Assembly (NCBI RefSeq): GCF_035046485.1
Contig: NC_085138.1
Coordinates: 341,012,263 to 341,076,262 of the forward strand
From: Aedes albopictus
Lineage: Eukaryota; Arthropoda; Insecta; Diptera; Culicidae
Reading direction: 5' to 3'
DNA: 64,000 nucleotides
Shown here: positions 33,498 to 45,077 of the stretch, in pieces
How the letters are laid out: the number at the start of each line of letters is the position of its first letter
Position numbering within the stretch: the first letter of the stretch is position 1
Notes under the pieces: generated by a model
What the model saw: the letters and a program-made list of their open reading frames with translations, nothing else
What the model was told of the DNA's origin: nothing
Database searches by the model: none
Program-made: the position numbers and the translations under genes

Positions 33498-33659
33498 CAA
33501 AAAAAACTCACATCACTTTTTGGCAGTAAACCTCAACCGATTTCAATGACCAACGGTTCATTCGACGCGGAATCTGGTCCCATTGTTTCCTATTGAAAAT
33601 GGTTCGGATCGGTCCAGCCGTTCCGGAGTTATGGCCATTTAGGTGTTCCGGATCGGTAC

Positions 33660-34650
33660 CCAGGAAGGGGCCAGATATGAAAACGCTACAAACCCATTCA
33701 TGCGACACATCAAACCACGGCACTTTCGAAAACATGATGAACGGTAAACAGGAAAATAGTCTCGGGCCATATCTGAACCGGTAGTGTTCCGGAACCGGTT
33801 CTGGGTGACCCGCCGGAAGTGGCCAAACATGAAAGTGAACCAAACCCTTCATACGACACATCAAACAGCGGATTTTTTCGATAACCTGATAAACAGTAGG
33901 CAGGAAAACATTCTCAGACCATATCTAAACCGGTATTATTCCGGAACCGGTTCTGGGTGTTCCGCCGGAACTGGCTAAAGATGAAAGTGAACCAAACCCA
34001 TGCATGCGATACATCAAACAGCGGCTTTTTCGATAGCCTGATGAACAGTAGGCAGGAAATTATTCTCGGACCACATCTGAACCGGTAGTGTGCCGGAACC
34101 GGTTCTGGATGTTCCGCCGGAAGTGGCTAAATATGAAAGTGAACCAAACCCATGCACGCGATACAACAAACAGCGTCTTTTTCGATAGCCTGATGAACAG
34201 TGGGCAGGGAAACATTCTCAGACCATATCTGAACCGGTAGTGTTACTGAACCGGTTCCAGATGTCACGCCGGAAGTAGCCAAGTATAAAAATTAACCAAC
34301 CCCTTACATGCGGCGCATCAAATCGCAAGCTCTTCAGGCAACCTGATAAACGGTTAATAAAAGAGAATAGTTCCAGATCATATTTGGATCAACCGATAGA
34401 GTTCCGGAACCGGTTCCGGGTGTCCCGCTGGAAGTGGTCAAATGTAGTAGATATCAAAACCCATGCCTGCGGCACATTAAACAGCGGCTTTTTAAATAAC
34501 GTGATGAACGATTAGTCAGAAAATAGACCACAACGAAGATCTTTATAAAGGCTACCGATAGTGTTCCAGGACCGATCTAGGGTGTCCAGCCGGAAGTGGC
34601 CAAATGCCAAAAAGAACCAAATCTATGCATGCGACACATCGAACCGCGGT
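33660..34650. repeat. ~150-bp tandem repeats inside E3
   Basis: Six or seven degenerate units with CCGGTAGTGTTCCGGAACC, CGCCGGAAGTGGCCAAA and CAAACCCATGCATGCGA. Confidence 0.85.
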
Positions 34651-35815
34651 CTTTTTTTAAACCATGAAGAACGATTAGCAAGAAAATAGGCTCAGACCAC
34701 ATTAGAGGCTACCGATAGTGATGCAAAACCAGCATTGGGTGCTTCCTAGGGTGCTTCGCAGGAACTTCAAAAATGAACAAAGTCAATGCAAGCGATAAAT
34801 ATGTGTAAGAAAACAAAATCTTGACTGAACGAAGGCCACATACATACAGACGTCTTACTCTACTCACTCTTCATCGTCCTTGTTTTCAACCAGAGTTGAT
34901 GTACACGTGCTGTAGTCCCATGTACGGGAGCCTCATAGCAAGCGAGCTCCCAGGAGCTCTGTACATTTTGAGACTGAAAGTTGTGTGCCTCATTTTTCTC
35001 AAGATGTGTCTCATGAGCTTCGTCTCATGCGCTGATTAAATTAGAAAATTTCACGACAAAAACTTCCTAAACGAACGAGAATTGAAACCTTAACCTTTGC
35101 CTTGAGAGCCCCTAGTCGTATCGCATAGACCAACCAGACACTTGAGTTGTGTACGGAAAAAAGTTATTGATGTTCTTCGTTACCAAGAAGTTGTTTTTCA
35201 CCTTAGATACCAACAGCTCATGCAGCACATGAGACGAGCTCCCCGGGAGCTATGCGCTTAGCTCGCACCCACAGGATTTTCGTGAGCCTCCTAGCAGCGC
35301 AGCACACTGCGATTTTGAAGAGCTAGGAGACAATTTGGTGGGAGGCTCGCTGTCACATTTATGTACACATGAACAATGGGAAACTCTGTTTTCAACGGTT
35401 GAAACAAATATTAATCGTTGTTGCTCGTTTGACGTCTACTCACTACCAACATCAAGCCGCAGTGAAACGCAACCTGATTAGCATTTGGCGATTATTTTTT
35501 CGTAACGATGAATATAATAGTAATATGTTACAAATGATATGTCTGTTTGTCTGTACTAAAGCAATCTCATCAAATCACTGAGGTGTAAAAATATACAGTA
35601 GGATAGGTCAACGTTATATGAGAATCGCATCAATCCCGGAGAAAGTTTTTTCAATCCTCTTTTCCGTCTAAATCTACTGGGAATGTTTTATGGGATTTAG
35701 TATGGGCAATTTCACTTGCTTGCATTTTTTGTCAAATTTTACATGAATTTTGTAACCTATGATAATAAAATATAGCTTAAAGTGTAAAGAAAAAACTATG
35801 TCGAAGACCGTAAAG

Positions 35816-36390
35816 CAGAGCTGTCCAACATACGGCCCGCGGAATCGATGAATGAAACTTGGCCCAAGGATTGAAATATTTGAAGATATTTCATATTTAA
35901 ATAAAATTTAAGATTAAAAATAAACTCGAAATAGGTAGTGTTTTGTTAAAAATTTTCAAAGATTGAAAATTTTAAATACATAAATTTAAAAATTTTAAAC
36001 TTGAAAGGTACAGCCAAATTTGCAGCAGAATTTCAGCAAAATTTACTGAATTTCAGACAAACGTTGCTGCTGAACAGCAGAGTTTACTGAACGAATCAGA
36101 GAAGTTTGCTGAATTTCAGCAAATTGTTTGCTGCAACCTGCAGTTCGGCAAAATTCAGAAAAAAAGTATTCAGGGTGATTTTTGCAAAAAATCAAGAATT
36201 CTTGCTCACATTTATATGACCCAAATGATGTCAGTGTTGTGATTTGCCGTGAGAACGGGTAATCGGATGTACAAAATTTCACTGTTGCATTCGTGCTTTC
36301 GAAATTTGATGTCGAAATTTAATGTCTGGCCCGTCGACTGGTATGGAGCATCACTTGTGGCCCGTGGCCACGAAAGGTTGGGCAGGCCTG
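35816..36390. mobile_element. hAT MITE inside E3
   Basis: 575 bp with 8-bp duplications CCGTAAAG (35808-35815 and 36391-36398). Mirror image of 41794-42368. Confidence 0.8.
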
Positions 36391-37235
36391 CCGTAAAGTC
36401 ATCTGTGATTGTGATAGACGTTATATCCTAGCTTGTAATTATCGTCTTGATGTTGATCGGTCTTCAGTGATAGTGAAGGTGCTCAAGCAGTCAACTGAAT
36501 ATTCTGATATTTTTCAGCCCAGTCCATACGTTTAACGTAACGTCGGAATATGTTCAATTAATAAATTTCCCAATTTTATTAAAATTATTGCTTTTCTAAA
36601 TAAGTGATTCAGGAACAGTTCGCATTACGTCGACGGAAAGATCATGCTTCGGAATGATGGCCCTAGCACAGAAACTAGCTAAACAAACAATAGTAGAAGA
36701 TTCCAAAAACAGGGACCGAATTCTAAACCGGCCGATAGGTAGGCGATTGTCCACATCACGACGGTTTCAAACCGAACGGACTCAATAAATACCAAAACTT
36801 TCGTATGACATTTTTAAGTTAGGCAAGGCCATCTTGACTAGGAAACCTTGACCGATTGAACCCATGAAAAGGCCACATACAGGTCGAAACGTCAGAAAAA
36901 TTCATAAACTAGTGTTTTCGATTCCCCCAAAAGGCTGAAGCCAACATTCTGAAGCAAAATCATCCCAGCCGTATCCCAACCAAGGAAAGATCATGAGTAC
37001 ATGTTCGACGAGAAAGGCACTATCACCACTAGGTGGATTAATCTGGTTTTTTTTATGCACTTTTAATTTATGCACCTTTTTTTATGCCCTGCATAAAAAG
37101 AGGGAGAGCTACTCAGAACCAATATTGTGCATAGAATATTTTATAATGACAGGAACTATTGCAACGGCGACCGGGGGGTGGTTACAGATGAGAGCAAAGG
37201 AAGACAGGTTCGTTTTTGGGTGTTTCCGAAGGTCT

Positions 37236-38640
37236 CATGTGCGTTACATGGTCTCCGAGTGGGTCTTAAGGGGATTTCGGAGTCATTTCAGGAGTCTCAG
37301 AGCATTTTAGGCTGGTTTCAAAGCCGTTATGGAGGCGTTTTTAGGGGTTTTGGTTTAGGAGGACATTTCAAGATGTTCCAGATCATTTTCGGCGTGATTC
37401 AGAGGCGTTACGGAAGCGTTACGAGGAGTTTTCAGGGTGTTAGGAGCTTCTCAGGTGCGTTACATGGGGTCCGAGGGGGTTTAAGGGGGATTTCGGAGGC
37501 ATTTCAAAATGTTTCAGAGCATTTTCGGCGTGATTCAGAGGCGTTACGGAAGCGTTACGAAGGAGTTTTCGGGGTGTTCGGAGCCTCTCAGGTGCGTTAC
37601 ATGGGGTCCGAGGGGGTTTAAGGGGGATTTTGGAGGCATTTCAAGACGTTTCAGAGCATTTTCGGCGGGATGCAGAAGCGTTAGTTAGGCGTTACGGAGG
37701 AGTTTTCGGGGTGTTCGGAGCCTCTCAGGTGCGTTACATGGGGTCCGAGGGGGTTTAAGGGGGATTTTGGAGGCATTTCAAAATGTTTCAGAGCATTTTC
37801 GGCGTGATTCAGAGGCGTTACGGAAGCGTTACGGAGGAGTTTTCGGGGTGTTCGGAGCCTCTCAGGTGCGTTATATGGGGTCCAAGGGGGTTTAAGGGGG
37901 ATTTCGGAGGCATTTCAAAATGTTTAAGAGCATTTTCGGCGTGATTCAGAAGCGTTACGGAAGCGTTACGGAGGAGTTTTCGGGGTGTTTGGAGCCTCTA
38001 AGGTGCGTTACATGGGGTCCGAGGGGGTTTAAAGGGGATTTCGGAGGCATTTCAAGACGTTTCAGAGCATTTTCGGCGTGATTCAGAGGCGTTACGGAAG
38101 CGTTACGGAGGAGTTTTCAGGGTGTTCGGAGCCTCTCAGGTGCGTTACATGGGGTCCGAGGGGGTTTAAGGGGGATTTCGGAGGCATTTCAAAATGTTTC
38201 AGAGCATTTTCGGCGTGATTCAGAGGCGTTACGGAAGCGTTACGAAGGAGTTTTCGGGGTGTTCGGAGCCTCTCAGGTGCGTTACATGGGGTCCGAGGGA
38301 GTTTAAGGGGGATTTTGGAGGCATTTCAAGACGTTTCAGAGCATTTTCGGCGGGATGCAGAGGCGTTACTTAAGCGTTACGAGGAGTTTTCGTGGGGTTC
38401 GGAGCCTCTCAGGTGCGTTACATGGGGTCCGAGGGGGTTTAAGGGGGATTTTAGAGGCATTTCAAGACGTTTCAGAGCATTTTCGGGGGATTCAGAGGCG
38501 TTACGGAGAAGTTCTATGGGGTTTCGAAGCCTCTCAGGTGCGTTACATGGGGTCGCCGGGGGGTTCAAGGGGGATTATTGAGGCATTTCAGGAAATTTTA
38601 GAACAGACTCCGAAATACCTTTAATCGCCCCTCAAACCCC
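37236..38640. repeat. 137-bp tandem satellite
   Basis: GTGCGTTACATGGGG occurs at 37455, 37592, 37729, 37866, 38003, 38140 and 38277 (exactly 137 bp apart), then 38413 and 38538, with one diverged unit at 37239. G-rich on the plus strand. Open frames in both strands (up to 164 codons) are by-products of the repeat. Confidence 0.9.
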
Positions 38641-38910
38641 ATGCAACGCCCTTTAAAGTCTCCTGAGATCCCTTGAATTGCCCCTAAAGCCCCTTGGAAC
38701 GCCCCTGAAACCCACTTAATACTATTGAAATACCCCAGAATTTTCCGTAATCCCATGAAAACACCAAAAAATCTTGACAGAACACCCTTGTAAGGCTCCT
38801 CAAACCCCCCGAAACAACCCCTTAAAACGCCCCTGAAGCCCCTTGGAACCCCCTTTTAGGGCTCTCTGGGAACATTCTGAAAACCCCCTTAGCCCCACCT
38901 CATCTGTCCA
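38625..38910. repeat. C-rich tract opposite in strand bias to the 137-bp satellite
   Basis: Words such as CCCCTTGGAACGCCCCTGAA, CCCTTTAAAG and CCCCGAAAC repeat at irregular 20-30 bp. The abrupt switch from G-rich to C-rich at ~38600-38625 suggests an inverted, more decayed arm of a related repeat. Confidence 0.5.
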
Positions 38911-39055
38911 GGAGCAAGGTCTGTTCTCGCAAACTAGATTTTCTAATTGAAGCCCAAACTTAATTTATGCATAAATTTCCCTCTTTTTATGCACATTTTT
39001 AATTTATGCACATTTTTAATTTATGCAGTCCCAGCCATGTGCATAAAAAGAGGTT

Positions 39056-39290
39056 CCAGTGTATTTCAAGGCGATACCTTTAGTCCGCCATGGTTGTGTC
39101 TTGCAGCGCACTCAACCATTGCAACTAAGGCTACCAACTGAGAAGTTGGGGAAGGAGTACAAGAATAGAATAGAATAGAATAGAATAGAATAACCCATAC
39201 CTAAAGCTGTTTGCGGAATCAGTACAGAGGCTGCATCAACTTTTGCAGCTTGTGCCGGTGTTCAGCAACGACATCGTTGGTCGAAATTTT
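39056..39290 (+). pseudogene. LINE L2, segment 5 (RT palm to thumb)
   Basis: SSVFQGDTFSPPWLCLAAHS (RT QGD motif), then after an (AATAG)n expansion at 39163-39193, LKLFAESVQRLHQLLQLVPVFSNDI, matching the region just after the catalytic DD motif of LINE RTs. Decayed with frameshifts. Confidence 0.7.
39163..39193. repeat. (AATAG)n microsatellite
   Basis: Six AATAG units inside LINE segment 5. Confidence 0.95.
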
Positions 39291-39559
39291 GAGTTACGCC
39301 CTTTTAAAGTCCCTAACCTCTAAAAAATCGAGTTTTCTATAGAAAATCATCACATTTCATAACAGAATCATGAATTAAAGGTATCAATAATAAAAATTAT
39401 CATGAATAATATTTAAATTCGGCTGTATGCATCCATATAAATATCGGTGGAGTGTCATTACGTCAATATACGGTAGGTGTTCTTGAGACCAATAGAAAAC
39501 AAACATTTCATCGGTGTAACAAACTCACTTAAAAGTATATTGTATTGTGATTCCATATG
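39291..39559. other. AT-rich spacer
   Basis: No gene seen. Confidence 0.4.
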
Positions 39560-39665
39560 TCTATTGATGTTCATGTTACTCTCAGTCAAGGTGGTGAATA
39601 CGATGAGGTGCTCATCGTAATGCTGCCGCCACCTCTCTACCACCTCACGCTCGCTCGTGAGAATA
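39560..39665 (-). pseudogene. LINE fragment (minus strand)
   Basis: On the minus strand: SEREVVERWRQHYDEHL, a motif found just upstream of the RT domain in several mosquito LINEs. Too short to assign. Confidence 0.5.
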
Positions 39666-40128
39666 TTCCTGTGATTCTAAATCTCTCCTAAGGTCCATAG
39701 ATGAGTTGGAATTGAAGAAACCGGCCAATGAGCATTGGCGTTTCTAGGATTTTTTCCTAGGGGTGCCAGTTTTAGTGGCTTTCAGGTTGTTTTTCTTTTT
39801 TTTTTTGTAGAAAGAAATACCGATCCACTCTCAATTAATAATTTCTTAGTATAATGATATACTGCGTCGTGAGAAAAAAATAACCCGCAAATTTCGACTT
39901 ACGTAAAACCAACATTGTATCGAGACTGGTTTGTACGTATTATACAAAAAAAAAGTGTTTTCGGCAAAACATTCTTTCGGTAATTCCTCAGGAAATATTC
40001 CTGGCATTTTATATGTGAAATTGTTTAGCAATTTCTTTAAATTCTTTTGGAAATCTTGAGTAATTCCTTTGGATTTGGCAGATTTCTTCGATAATATTTT
40101 TGGATCTCCTTCGACAATTTCTTTAAGA

Positions 40129-40307
40129 TTTTTTTTATCTGTATTAACGAGATTTTTAGCCCTAAGCTAGTTCATCTCGGGACCCACGCTTTACTTCCCT
40201 TCCGAAGGAAGAACTCACATTTTGCGAGTTTGTCGTGAGTGGGATTCTATCCCAGGTCCTCGGCGTGATGGTCAAGAGTTCTAACCATCACACCAGGTCC
40301 GCTCCCA
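40129..40307 (-). mobile_element. tRNA-derived SINE in B
   Basis: The minus strand starts GCGGACCTGGTGTGATGGTT (A box) with B-box-like GGGATAGAATCCCAC, and ends AAAAATCTCGTTAATACAGA plus an A-run. CTTTAAGA occurs on both sides (40121 and 40308). Absent from A. Its 3' end resembles 56835-56868. Confidence 0.7.
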
Positions 40308-41793
40308 CTTTAAGAATTGATCAAGTAATATGTTTTAAATTTGTTATCAAACTCCTTTCACGCATTCTTTGAAAATTTCATCGGCAATTCCATTAGGACT
40401 AGGGGTTTATTTGGCTTTTTTAATTCATTGGCTAAACCTTTGATATGTTTTCTCGGGAGTTCCTTCGTCAATTTTTTTATAGTCAAGCATTGTTTTGTTA
40501 TTGTCAGCAGTTCTCTTGATTTTTACTTTTTAAAATTCTCTTCATACAATTCCTTTAGGAATTCTTTCGGTAAAGCCTTTGGCAATTCATTTGACAATGA
40601 CTCTGGGAAATTCCTCGATTTTTTTTTTTCATTCTACAGTCATTTTGGGATTTTCGTCGTTTTTGGACTTTCATTATCTAAGTATGCTATTCGGTATTCC
40701 TTCGCCAAATCGCTTCTATAATTTTATGGAAAATTCGTCAGACAATTTCTTCTAGATTTCTACAGTAATTACACTAGTTTACAAAATAAAACGAAAGTCG
40801 TGAACTTCTGTCAGCGATCAAAATTTTTGATGCACAATTTAGCGCTGATTTCGAAACCTTCAAAAAATTTTAAGTAGAACAGTTTTTGAGTTTTAGCTCA
40901 ATATCGAGTTTTAAAACGGCTTAAATATAAACGACTCATAAGAAAGTGATCATTCGTCATAAATAATTCCAAAAGTCCCAGTGAAGAAACAGGGGTGTAA
41001 GCAGTAATAAATAACAAAAGTTCCATAAACAAATAGAAAAGTGCATAAATAAATCAAAAGTTTCCATAAATAATTGATTTTTGAGCAATTAAAAACGTCA
41101 AAAATGCAATGAATAATTCAACTGTTGCAATAAAAAACCAGATTAATCCACCTAGTGGTGATAGTGCCTTTCTCGTCGAACATGTACTCATGATCTTTCC
41201 TTGGTTGGGATACGGCTGGGATGATTTTGCTTCAGAATGTTGGCTTCAGCCTTTTGGGGGAATCGAAAACACTAGTTTATGAATTTTTCTGACGTTTCGA
41301 CCTGTATGTGGCCTTTTCATGGGTTCAATCGGTCAAGGTTTCCTAGTCAAGATGGCCTTGCCTAACTTAAAAATGTCATACGAAAGTTTTGGTATTTATT
41401 GAGTCCGTTCGGTTTGAAACCGTCGTGATGTGGACAATCGCCTACCTATCGGCCGGTTTAGAATTCGGTCCCTGTTTTTGGAATCTTCTACTATTGTTTG
41501 TTTAGCTAGTTTCTGTGCTAGGGCCATCATTCCGAAGCATGATCTTTCCGTCGACGTAATGCGAACTGTTCCTGAATCACTTATTTAGAAAAGCAATAAT
41601 TTTAATAAAATTGGGAAATTTATTAATTGAACATATTCCGACGTTACGTTAAACGTATGGACTGGGCTGAAAAATATCAGAATATTCAGTTGACTGCTTG
41701 AGCACCTTCACTATCACTGAAGACCGATCAACATCAAGACGATAATTACAAGCTAGGATATAACGTCTATCACAATCACAGATGACTTTACGG

Positions 41794-42368
41794 CAGGCCT
41801 GCCCAACCTTTCGTGGCCACGGGCCACAAGTGATGCTCCATACCAGTCGACGGGCCAGACATTAAATTTCGACATCAAATTTCGAAAGCACGAATGCAAC
41901 AGTGAAATTTTGTACATCCGATTACCCGTTCTCACGGCAAATCACAACACTGACATCATTTGGGTCATATAAATGTGAGCAAGAATTCTTGATTTTTTGC
42001 AAAAATCACCCTGAATACTTTTTTTCTGAATTTTGCCGAACTGCAGGTTGCAGCAAACAATTTGCTGAAATTCAGCAAACTTCTCTGATTCGTTCAGTAA
42101 ACTCTGCTGTTCAGCAGCAACGTTTGTCTGAAATTCAGTAAATTTTGCTGAAATTCTGCTGCAAATTTGGCTGTACCTTTCAAGTTTAAAATTTTTAAAT
42201 TTATGTATTTAAAATTTTCAATCTTTGAAAATTTTTAACAAAACACTACCTATTTCGAGTTTATTTTTAATCTTAAATTTTATTTAAATATGAAATATCT
42301 TCAAATATTTCAATCCTTGGGCCAAGTTTCATTCATCGATTCCGCGGGCCGTATGTTGGACAGCTCTG
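41794..42368. mobile_element. hAT MITE inside E4
   Basis: 575 bp. Ends CAGGCCTGCCCAACC and CAGAGCTGTCCAACA (reverse complement), 8-bp duplications CTTTACGG (41786-41793, 42369-42376). E1 has the empty site GACTTTACGGTCTTCG at 16441-16456. The interior repeats CAGCAAA/TTTGCTGAATTTCAG words. Confidence 0.85.
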
Positions 42369-43529
42369 CTTTACGGTCTTCGACATAGTTTTTTCTTTAC
42401 ACTTTAAGCTATATTTTATTATCATAGGTTACAAAATTCATGTAAAATTTGACAAAAAATGCAAGCAAGTGAAATTGCCCATACTAAATCCCATAAAACA
42501 TTCCCAGTAGATTTAGACGGAAAAGAGGATTGAAAAAACTTTCTCCGGGATTGATGCGATTCTCATATAACGTTGACCTATCCTACTGTATATTTTTACA
42601 CCTCAGTGATTTGATGAGATTGCTTTAGTACAGACAAACAGACATATCATTTGTAACATATTACTATTATATTCATCGTTACGAAAAAATAATCGCCAAA
42701 TGCTAATCAGGTTGCGTTTCACTGCGGCTTGATGTTGGTAGTGAGTAGACGTCAAACGAGCAACAACGATTAATATTTGTTTCAACCGTTGAAAACAGAG
42801 TTTCCCATTGTTCATGTGTACATAAATGTGACAGCGAGCCTCCCACCAAATTGTCTCCTAGCTCTTCAAAATCGCAGTGTGCTGCGCTGCTAGGAGGCTC
42901 ACGAAAATCCTGTGGGTGCGAGCTAAGCGCATAGCTCCCGGGGAGCTCGTCTCATGTGCTGCATGAGCTGTTGGTATCTAAGGTGAAAAACAACTTCTTG
43001 GTAACGAAGAACATCAATAACTTTTTTCCGTACACAACTCAAGTGTCTGGTTGGTCTATGCGATACGACTAGGGGCTCTCAAGGCAAAGGTTAAGGTTTC
43101 AATTCTCGTTCGTTTAGGAAGTTTTTGTCGTGAAATTTTCTAATTTAATCAGCGCATGAGACGAAGCTCATGAGACACATCTTGAGAAAAATGAGGCACA
43201 CAACTTTCAGTCTCAAAATGTACAGAGCTCCTGGGAGCTCGCTTGCTATGAGGCTCCCGTACATGGGACTACAGCACGTGTACATCAACTCTGGTTGAAA
43301 ACAAGGACGATGAAGAGTGAGTAGAGTAAGACGTCTGTATGTATGTGGCCTTCGTTCAGTCAAGATTTTGTTTTCTTACACATATTTATCGCTTGCATTG
43401 ACTTTGTTCATTTTTGAAGTTCCTGCGAAGCACCCTAGGAAGCACCCAATGCTGGTTTTGCATCACTATCGGTAGCCTCTAATGTGGTCTGAGCCTATTT
43501 TCTTGCTAATCGTTCTTCATGGTTTAAAA

Positions 43530-44530
43530 AAAGACCGCGGTTCGATGTGTCGCATGCATAGATTTGGTTCTTTTTGGCATTTGGCCACTTCCGGCTGGAC
43601 ACCCTAGATCGGTCCTGGAACACTATCGGTAGCCTTTATAAAGATCTTCGTTGTGGTCTATTTTCTGACTAATCGTTCATCACGTTATTTAAAAAGCCGC
43701 TGTTTAATGTGCCGCAGGCATGGGTTTTGATATCTACTACATTTGACCACTTCCAGCGGGACACCCGGAACCGGTTCCGGAACTCTATCGGTTGATCCAA
43801 ATATGATCTGGAACTATTCTCTTTTATTAACCGTTTATCAGGTTGCCTGAAGAGCTTGCGATTTGATGCGCCGCATGTAAGGGGTTGGTTAATTTTTATA
43901 CTTGGCTACTTCCGGCGTGACATCTGGAACCGGTTCAGTAACACTACCGGTTCAGATATGGTCTGAGAATGTTTCCCTGCCCACTGTTCATCAGGCTATC
44001 GAAAAAGACGCTGTTTGTTGTATCGCGTGCATGGGTTTGGTTCACTTTCATATTTAGCCACTTCCGGCGGAACATCCAGAACCGGTTCCGGCACACTACC
44101 GGTTCAGATGTGGTCCGAGAATAATTTCCTGCCTACTGTTCATCAGGCTATCGAAAAAGCCGCTGTTTGATGTATCGCATGCATGGGTTTGGTTCACTTT
44201 CATCTTTAGCCAGTTCCGGCGGAACACCCAGAACCGGTTCCGGAATAATACCGGTTTAGATATGGTCTGAGAATGTTTTCCTGCCTACTGTTTATCAGGT
44301 TATCGAAAAAATCCGCTGTTTGATGTGTCGTATGAAGGGTTTGGTTCACTTTCATGTTTGGCCACTTCCGGCGGGTCACCCAGAACCGGTTCCGGAACAC
44401 TACCGGTTCAGATATGGCCCGAGACTATTTTCCTGTTTACCGTTCATCATGTTTTCGAAAGTGCCGTGGTTTGATGTGTCGCATGAATGGGTTTGTAGCG
44501 TTTTCATATCTGGCCCCTTCCTGGGTACCG
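43530..44530. repeat. ~150-bp tandem repeats inside E4
   Basis: Mirror of 33660-34650; units with GCATGGGTTTGGTTCAC, GGCCACTTCCGGCGG and ACCGGTTCAGATATGG. Confidence 0.85.
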
Positions 44531-44686
44531 ATCCGGAACACCTAAATGGCCATAACTCCGGAACGGCTGGACCGATCCGAACCATTTTCAATAGGAAACA
44601 ATGGGACCAGATTCCGCGTCGAATGAACCGTTGGTCATTGAAATCGGTTGAGGTTTACTGCCAAAAAGTGATGTGAGTTTTTTTTG

Positions 44687-44745
44687 TACACACACATACA
44701 CACACACATACATACACACACACACACATACATACACACACACAG
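44687..44745. repeat. CA/TACACA microsatellite of E4
   Basis: ACACACATACACACAC run, same relative position as in E1-E3. Confidence 0.9.
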
Positions 44746-45077
44746 ACATCACCTCAATTCGTCGAGCTGAGTTGATTGGTATATGTGACTCGACCCTCCG
44801 GGCCTTCTATCAAAAAGTCATTTTTGGAGTGAACCTATAGCCTTTCCAGTACACTTAGTGTACGAGAAAGGCAAAAAGCCAATTTTCCCACCAAAAAGCT
44901 TCGAATTTTCCATAAATAAATCCGATTTTTCCATAATACATTAGAAAATTCACAATAAAAAAATATCGAAAAATCAATAAATAATTCAAAAAGTGCAATA
45001 ACAAAAAAATAAATTATCAATAAATGTCAAAAAACGAGCAATAAACATAAATGCATTTTCAGCCAAAAATAAAATAG

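Larger units (their letters stand above)
33312..37046 (+). mobile_element. Helentron/DINE-1-like element, copy E3
   Basis: 3735 bp, reverse complement of E4 with constant coordinate sum 78184 and no length difference. Begins GCCTTTCTCGTACACTAAG after T4, ends GATTAATCTGG before T8. Contains CA/TG microsatellite (33439-33497), ~150-bp tandem repeats (33660-34650), a variable central part and a hAT MITE (35816-36390). No Rep/helicase frame; translated frames are mirror images of those in E4. Confidence 0.7.
33292..39053. mobile_element. Composite insertion with CCTCTTTTTATGCA termini, carrying E3 and a 137-bp satellite
   Basis: Left CCTCTTTTTATGCA (33292) and right TGCATAAAAAGAGG with one base different (ends 39053). 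The motif recurs inverted at 37083-37103 and 38981-38998, so each end forms a foldback. L2 RT continues on the right (VFQGDTFSPPW). The QGD motif is present on both sides, so a clean target duplication cannot be shown. Superfamily unknown. Confidence 0.5.
41138..44872 (-). mobile_element. Helentron/DINE-1-like element, copy E4
   Basis: 3735 bp. CCAGATTAATCCACCTAGTGG at the left after A6, subterminal TGCCTTTCTCGT at 41165-41176, its complement ACGAGAAAGGCA at 44862-44873, and a 31-base hairpin CCTTTC..AGTACACTTAGTGTAC..GAGAAAGG at 44841-44871. The empty site reads CAAT-A7-GCC in the other FB-2 arm (45530-45545). Tandem repeats 43530-44530; CA microsatellite 44687-44745. Identical to E3 wherever compared. 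Confidence 0.7.

Noticed and set aside
37127..37621. 164-codon frame and others within 36.99-38.62 kb
   Set aside because: Lie in the 137-bp satellite; the peptide repeats with the DNA.
33270..39080. Long target duplication around the composite element (QGD motif on both sides)
   Set aside because: The two ~20-bp segments differ at about six positions, too many for a duplication of an element this young, so I report the boundary as unresolved.
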